Source of the DNA: Rugalucina vietnamica
Lineage: Eukaryota; Mollusca; Bivalvia; Lucinida; Lucinidae
Direction of reading: 5' to 3'
Assembly: GCA_964017185.1 (NCBI GenBank)
Contig: OZ024874.1
Coordinates: 16,363,957 to 16,427,956, forward strand
DNA: 64,000 nt
Both the position numbers and the translations under genes were made by a program. The notes below the pieces were generated by a model. That model searched no databases, was not told the DNA's origin, and saw nothing but the letters and a program-made list of their open reading frames with translations. Shown in pieces: positions 58,562-64,000 of the stretch (positions are counted from its first letter, which is position 1; every line of letters begins with the position of its first letter).

Positions 58562-59592
58562 AACAAGAACGCCGCGGAGGTCGATATCGCACCTGCACTG
58601 GGCAAAATAACTAAAAACCTGAAATATAGGTCGAGGGGACCAGGTCGAGGTATGTTCTGAAAGGGTATGTCAAGGACATTTACTATGCAAGATTTCACAC
58701 TCACAGCTATCACAGGTGCAGAGAAAACCAAAGTTTGACATAAAAAATTAACAAGTCAATGGACCATGAAATATAGGTCAAGGTCAGCAAGTCAAGGTGC
58801 ATGCTTGACGTGTATGTCAAGGACAATTACTATGTAAGGTTTCACACTCGCAGCTATCACAGGTGCAGAGAAAACCAAAGTTTGACAAAAATTAACAAGT
58901 CAATGGACCATGAAATATAGGTCAAGGTCAGCGGGTCAAGGTGCATGCTTGAAGGGTATGTCAAGGACAATTACTATGCAAGGTTTCACACTTGCAGCTA
59001 TCACTGATGCAGAGAAAATCAAACTTCGACATAAAAATGAACAAAGTCACTGGAAGTCAGTGGACCTTGAAATATAGGTCAAGGGCACTGGGTCAAGGGG
59101 CGTGCTTGAAGGGTATGTCAAGGACAATTACTATGCAAGGTTTCACACTCGCAGGTATCACTGATGCAGAGAAAACCAAACTTCGACGTAAAAATTAACA
59201 AAGTCAATGGACCGTAAAATAAAGGTCAAGGGCACCGGGTCAAGGTGCATGCTTGAAGGGTATGTCAAAGGGTATGTCAAGGACAATTACTTTTCAAGGT
59301 TTCACACTCGCAGGTATCACTGATGCAGAGAAAACCAAACTTTGACATAAAAATGAACACAGTCAATGGACCGTAAAATATAGATCAAGGGCACCGGGTC
59401 AAGGTGCGTGCTTGAAGTGTATGTCAAGGACAATTACTTTGCAAGGTTTCACGTTCCTAGCTCTCACTAATGTAGAGAAAACCAAACTTCAACGTAAATG
59501 TTGACGGACGGACGAACGGACGGACGGACGGACGGACAGACGGAAATTTGGACTCCTATATCGCACCCTGCTATAAGCAGGTACGATAAAAA
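58562..59592 (+). mobile_element. Pearl-like element: 150 bp core repeats + GACG tail
   Basis: The left end reads acgccgcggaggtcgatatc. About six units of roughly 140-155 bp follow, each with gggtatgtcaaggacaatta, aggtttcacactcgcag, gatgcagagaaaacc and atataggtcaagg. The array ends in a gacggacggacggacgg microsatellite at about 59502-59540. The 3' tail has a small stem (cctgc / gcagg) before gataaaaa. Core repeats plus a tetranucleotide tail are characteristic of bivalve pearl elements. No coding sequence is seen. Confidence 0.8.
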
Positions 59593-60403
59593 TCAATTAT
59601 TTCAGCACAGGACTTCTGTTGTGAGAAACATTCCATCTAATTTTCAGGATGGAGCCTAATTCAAGAATGTTTTTGGAAATAAAATTAATTTGTGAACACA
59701 GTTTGAAAACTTTTGCATGTCAAAACATTTGGAAAGCAAATTTTATGCATGTCAATCACTAAATTTTATTCTACTCTGAAAAAATGTTATGGTGGTTTCC
59801 AGAGGAGGGTTTAGGGAAAGAGTAAATCTTGGGTCATATAACTTGAGGAGCACTTACCTATGAAATTATGACTTGAACAATAACACAAAATAATGCCCCT
59901 CCTGGTCCAAAGGTCACAGTCCAGGACAGCACCATGAATATCTACAGTTGCTGAAAATAATAATATCAACTTATTATGATCTACATATTGAATTTCTACA
60001 TCAAGTTTGCTTATCCTAGTTACTTTACTTCAGTTTTGTGTTCATAAGGACAAGCAACAGGTGAAAGAATGTTTGTGTTCATTGTAGTTTGGCATTTTAT
60101 AAACCTGTTTTTCAAAATTTCCTGATTTTGGCTTAAATTGAAAAATTCCCTGACTGATGTCAAAAATCCCTGACAATTCCTTGACTTTAAAAAAAGTGAT
60201 TTCTCTCTGACTTTTTCCCTGACCATGGACACCCTGAATAAGTATTTGCAAGAAAGACAGAAACTTTATTTGTCTTACCCAAGGCTAATTTAGAACAACT
60301 CAATGACCATGGATTCATGACCACACTGCTGGTTTTTTACCTGAAAATAAAACAGTACATGAAAACAGTTCAAAGAAACAGTAAAACTTATTCAAATGAA
60401 AGT

Positions 60404-60404
<1 letters not shown>
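59593..60404. other. Spacer, nothing recognised
   Basis: The phrase ccctgac occurs several times in 60120-60235 (tccctgactgatgtc, tccctgacaattcc, ttccctgaccatgg), hinting at a degenerate short repeat. Otherwise empty. Confidence 0.35.
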
Positions 60405-60438
<34 letters not shown>

Positions 60439-60655
60439 CTAATTCAGTTTAACGTCCCTTTCAAGATTATTTCAGCTCATATGAGACGGGCCAATCAATA
60501 GATGGGGCGAAAACGGGAGAACCGCGAGAAAAACCACCTGGCACACCCGCAAGCAGAACTTGGCTTGTCTCACATGTGGCCAGAGCGGGACTCGAACCCA
60601 CACCAGACACAGCGGTGAAATGATCGAGTGATTAAGAAACACGGAGCCACCTCAA
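60405..60655 (-). mobile_element. tRNA-derived SINE with long poly(A) tail
   Basis: On the minus strand, box B is gggttcgagtcccgctc in a tRNA-like head starting ggtggctccgtgtttctta, followed by cgttttcgccccatc, catatgagctgaaata and cttgaaagggacgtt. A run of about 33 T on the plus strand (60405-60438) is the A tail. Related tails are at 24518-24605 and 60870-60950. The long intact tail suggests a fairly recent insertion. Confidence 0.75.
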
Positions 60656-60869
60656 ATGAAATTGACCATAGTGTCAGACAATATAGTATTGGCAGAACAA
60701 TTTCATATGAAAAGCGGTTCATATTCATCTTGTCAACTTTTTTTTCCCATTTATACTGCTCATAATCATTCCTGTGTCTCACCACTGTGTCCAGTATATG
60801 TGGGTTCAAGCCCCCTTTGCCTTGGGTAGTGTGCTTATGGGTGTACAAAGTATTTTGTCTTAGAGTACT

Positions 60870-60950
60870 TCAGTTTTCGCCCCGCCTACTGATATGCCCA
60901 TCTCATATGAGCTGAAAGAATCTTGTAAGGGCGTAAAAAGTAGGTTTAGA
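60870..60950 (+). repeat. SINE 3' tail fragment
   Basis: The block cgccccgcctactgatatg, tctcatatgagctgaaaga and cttgtaagggcgtaaaa matches the SINE at 60405-60655 in the opposite orientation. Confidence 0.65.
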
Positions 60951-61368
60951 AAAAGAGAACAAGTTTCACTATCCATGATGTTCTTGAACATTTATGAATT
61001 AATTAAGTTCAGACAGGCAAGCTCTTTGACCAAGTGGTAGGGGTCTCCAATTTCCTGGGATCAATACTATTGTAAAAGTTCTGGGATGTTATGCAATATT
61101 TGGATTATTTGCAAGATACTCTTACAATATTCATGAGACATAAATTTGTAAAAGTGCCTCAATCTCACTTCATTCACAATAAGTTTGTTAAGTTTGTTTT
61201 GTCACAAGATAGACAAAAATAATTACCCAATTATTTTCAAAACTTGAAACAGTTTTGCATCAATTGCCTTGGTAAAGAGATGTTTGCAAAAGTGTCATAG
61301 AAGCCAGGCATACTTTTGATTTACTAATATTTGCATTTGATTGTGTAACCAGAACTTTGAAACATTGG

Positions 61369-61456
61369 GGGTGGCCCTAGTGGCCGAGTGGTTAAGAGCG
61401 CTGATATTTTATTACCGCACTTAACCATTCAAGCATCTGTGTGGATTTGAAGAAAA

Positions 61457-61489
<33 letters not shown>

Positions 61490-61502
61490 GAAAAGAAAAG
61501 AA
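61369..61502 (+). repeat. tRNA-Leu/Ser-like head with poly(A) and (GAAAA)n
   Basis: The stretch ggccgagtggttaagagcgct is a close match to box A of class II tRNAs. No box B or acceptor stem follows. Instead, after about 50 bases comes a run of about 23 A, then gaaaa units. It is best read as a truncated SINE. Confidence 0.55.
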
Positions 61503-61539
61503 AATTGTCAGCTTTAAAAATTGAAAATTTCATCAGAAA

Positions 61540-61720
61540 AGCTTTGATATTTTTCTTATTTTTGCTAGATTGTGGGTACACATTAGAACGCCTCACCGAA
61601 GCGGTTCTAACGAGTACCCACAATCGATGTTTGGGAGCAAAACTAAGAAAAATAGGTATGCCCCTGCATTCCCCAGTTTTTCTATATAAAAGTGGGGTAT
61701 GAGGGGGGGGGGGGTATACT
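61540..61720. repeat. Hairpin repeat family B, intact copy
   Basis: The stem gtgggtacacattagaac, loop with gcctcaccgaagc, and arm ggttctaacgagtaccc match the copy at 14815-14995; flanks are cttatttttgct and gagcaaaactaaga. A G run (61705-61714) follows. Confidence 0.7.
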
Positions 61721-61904
61721 TTTCATGGACATGTTTTCCTGATGATTAATTTATTATATAATAGGCAGATTTAAAACCAAGACTTTTAACTGTCGTTGTT
61801 TAAAAATCACTCCGAATCAGGGTCGGTGGTGCGGCTTGTTGGCGAACTGTCTTATCTCGATTGTTTACAGTATTGCTGCGTATTGAATTTGGACTGGTTT
61901 AGCC

Positions 61905-62930
61905 CTATCTCACTGGAATGCGACAACTGGAGACTATTTCGCGACAAAGATTGACAATATAAACACAACTTTCACCGTTTCACGTTGCAGTCTCATTGAA
62001 CAGACATTTATGCGTCAAATTCGCAAATTTCAGTCTAATTTTGAAAATAAATCTTGCGACTTTCATGCAATAGTCACACGACTTTCCCGGGAATGTAGCT
62101 TATTTTCATTTTAATTCGTACGACAGTTGCACAACATTCGTGCAAGTGCTGCACGACATTCGTACGAATGTCGCTTAGTTTTATTTTCTCACCAGATAGT
62201 TGTGAGGTTTTTCGCATGTTTTCATAAGACTGTCGCGCAACCAATGTGAGACACTCGCAGGACATTGTTACGAGTGTCGCGAAAATTTGGCGTTGTAAAT
62301 TTGCCAAAATTTCGCGGCGACAGGTTCGCGACACTTGCACGACTGTTGCACGACATTCTTGCGAAATATTTTGGAAAAAGGTACAAGTAGGCAAAGATCA
62401 GGAAAAGGCGCAATCAGAAAAAGATTCCCACTCCAAAAACCGAGGTGGGAAAAAACCAAACTAACAATCAGGTACTTATACCATGAAACATATCGTAAGC
62501 CGAATGAGCAGCTATTTTCCCAATAGGTGGCCACTCAGTTACCTTAACTTAACTAAAAATATGAAAACATACATAAGGCGCCAACAGCACAAAAAATTTT
62601 AAACACCAAGACATAAAACAAAAAGAACCTCTACAGAAGTATCGACTTGGAACGATCAGTAACACAAAGTTACTGGTGGGCTTAAACCGGTTTTACAGGT
62701 ACCTAACCTCACCCTCAGCTTCTGCAGTGGTTCAACTTGGACCACTTTAAAAAGTTGGAACAACTTTAAAAAATTCGCATAAAATTTTGAAACATGTTTA
62801 AAACCTACGGGACCAGTTGGCAACAAGCTCACGACACATGAATATTCTCACGACACTCGTGCGACACTCGCACAAATGTAGTGCGAAAGTCCGCGACAAA
62901 ATTCGCATGCCAGTGAGATACTATAGCTTT
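61905..62930. mobile_element. Foldback element with CGACACTCG carpet, split by a family A element
   Basis: The ends tatctcactggaatgcg and, in reverse complement, tatctcactggcatgcg are inverted repeats. Both internal parts (61920-62365 and 62745-62925) are dense in variants of cgcgacactcgtgcgac on both strands. The block 62372-62740 between them is a family A element in plus orientation (aaaaggtacaagtaggc to cttctgcagtggttc). It is therefore a nested insertion. Confidence 0.7.
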
Positions 62931-63836
62931 TCTCGTATTGGATCTTTTTTCGATGTCGGCGGTGGACAATCTACAGATGTAAAACAAAACCGGCTCAAAT
63001 TTTACTGCATTCAACCTAATTAGGACCTTTCCAATTAATGTTTGTAAGCATAAGATTTACTTCACGTATCCTTTGAGAACCACTAGATGATCGATCGCTG
63101 GTCCTTGATCGATCACTTGTCGTCTTACGCTACCCCACCCACTGGTGGCGGTGGTTCGGATTGTTTTTAATCTGTTAAATTACACCTTCTGTATGTTAGA
63201 GACTATAAATATTTTGTTGACGATGTTTAACATGTGCAATGTCCACCTACTCGCAGTAAACAAGGTGCAGATCCAAATAATCATAGAGGAAACCGAATCA
63301 GGTAGTGAAATTTCGAGTCCTTCTTCGATTGACAAAGTTATCTTTGAGACAACTAAACACCGAAGTGCTAATCAGCGGTACCAAGTAATGTCATACCGGT
63401 TCAGGCTGTTAAACAGGGCTTAACATTGGCTAAGTCAGCATGAATGAATTAGTTTCAATGAACCATTTCCATGCATTTCAGAAGCATATCTCATTTCAAC
63501 TGCCTCCCGCCATCCAACTAGCAAAGAACGATTTCTGTTGCTATGCAACAATTACGGAGAGAATGAACCACAGCTTGTAAGAGGAAAAATAATGATAAAA
63601 CGAAAGTAAAGAAAAACAGGTTTTGCATTTCAAACGCAGTTTCGAGCGTTTGTATGTTCTTGTGTAATTTCATTTTCAACTATCACAAGTCTAGCATATT
63701 TTTATTTGTAAGATTAAATGGTTTCGCTTGGCGGAATTCGACTGCGGTAAAAATTTCCGGAAGTTGAATGACTCACAAAAATCGACGTCTTCATACTGCA
63801 AAACAGAATAGAACAGAACAGAACTTCTAATCGTAA
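62931..63836. other. Spacer, nothing recognised
   Basis: A plus-strand open frame at 63145-63423 has no recognisable protein feature and is not called. Confidence 0.35.
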
Positions 63837-63893
63837 AGCAACCAACACCTCGTTGTTGTCGCTGCGCGACAACAACTCGGTTGGTTGGTTGCT
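63837..63893. repeat. 57 bp imperfect hairpin
   Basis: The arms agcaaccaac plus gttgttgtcgc and gcgacaacaac plus gttggttgct fold with a three-base loop (tgc) and a few mismatches. It may be the centre of a MITE whose ends were not found. Confidence 0.75.
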
Positions 63894-64000
63894 ATAAAAC
63901 ACAAACGTCACATTAACGTCAGAACGCAAAAATGCGATCAAATCCTGTTTATGGTAAATCATTACCCAATGTGTTGGGACATAAAATATACATTCAAAAT

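Noticed and set aside
61369-61430. Candidate tRNA-Leu or tRNA-Ser gene
   Set aside because: Only the box A region matches; box B and the acceptor stem are missing, and a poly(A) run follows.

Overview
The window looks like AT-rich nuclear DNA of a marine invertebrate, most likely a bivalve mollusc and perhaps a heterodont (venerid-like) clam. The evidence is interrupted genes with GT..AG introns, many short palindromic DNA transposons, tRNA-derived SINEs, a degraded LINE, a Penelope-like fragment, and two elements that combine tandem core repeats with a GACG-type microsatellite tail, as bivalve 'pearl' elements do. The assignment is inference from style and gene content, not a database match.

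Three protein-coding genes can be supported. (1) 12139-13980 (+) is an intronless 613-residue otopetrin-like proton channel with 12 predicted membrane segments. (2) 17978-15166 (-) is a two-exon gene for a 238-residue type II membrane protein: short cytoplasmic tail, one membrane anchor, a coiled-coil stalk and an F-type lectin (fucolectin) domain. Its 2.1 kb intron is filled by a tandem-core repeat element and a 108 bp palindrome. (3) 54209-33394 (-) is a large gene assembled here by hand from 15 exons. Every junction has GT..AG sites and matching codon phase, and together they give one open frame of 1025 codons plus stop. It encodes a protein with five CARD domains, each on its own phase 1 exon, a low-complexity N-terminus with a possible nuclear localisation signal, and a Ser/Thr-Pro-rich tail. 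I see no nucleotide-binding, helicase, kinase or protease domain, so it looks like a scaffold or adaptor of a death-fold signalling pathway. It is the most interesting object in the window.

Layout: 0-8 kb holds fragments of one dispersed element, a 0.7 kb direct duplication and a composite element with 3.3 internal copies of a 373 bp repeat. 8-11.3 kb holds two non-autonomous DNA transposons (TTAA and TA targets). 12-18 kb holds the otopetrin and lectin genes. 18-33 kb is gene-free: a carpet of degenerate short motifs, hairpin MITEs, SINEs, a reverse-orientation LINE interrupted by a MITE, a 177 bp tandem array and a wide inverted repeat. 33-54 kb is the CARD gene, whose introns are full of MITEs, satellite monomers and a Penelope fragment. 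54-64 kb is again gene-free repeats.

The CARD protein and the membrane lectin both fit invertebrate immunity (intracellular CARD signalling, surface glycan recognition), but nothing in the sequence links them directly. Exon models, domain calls and repeat families come from reading the sequence by eye and were not tested against transcripts or databases.
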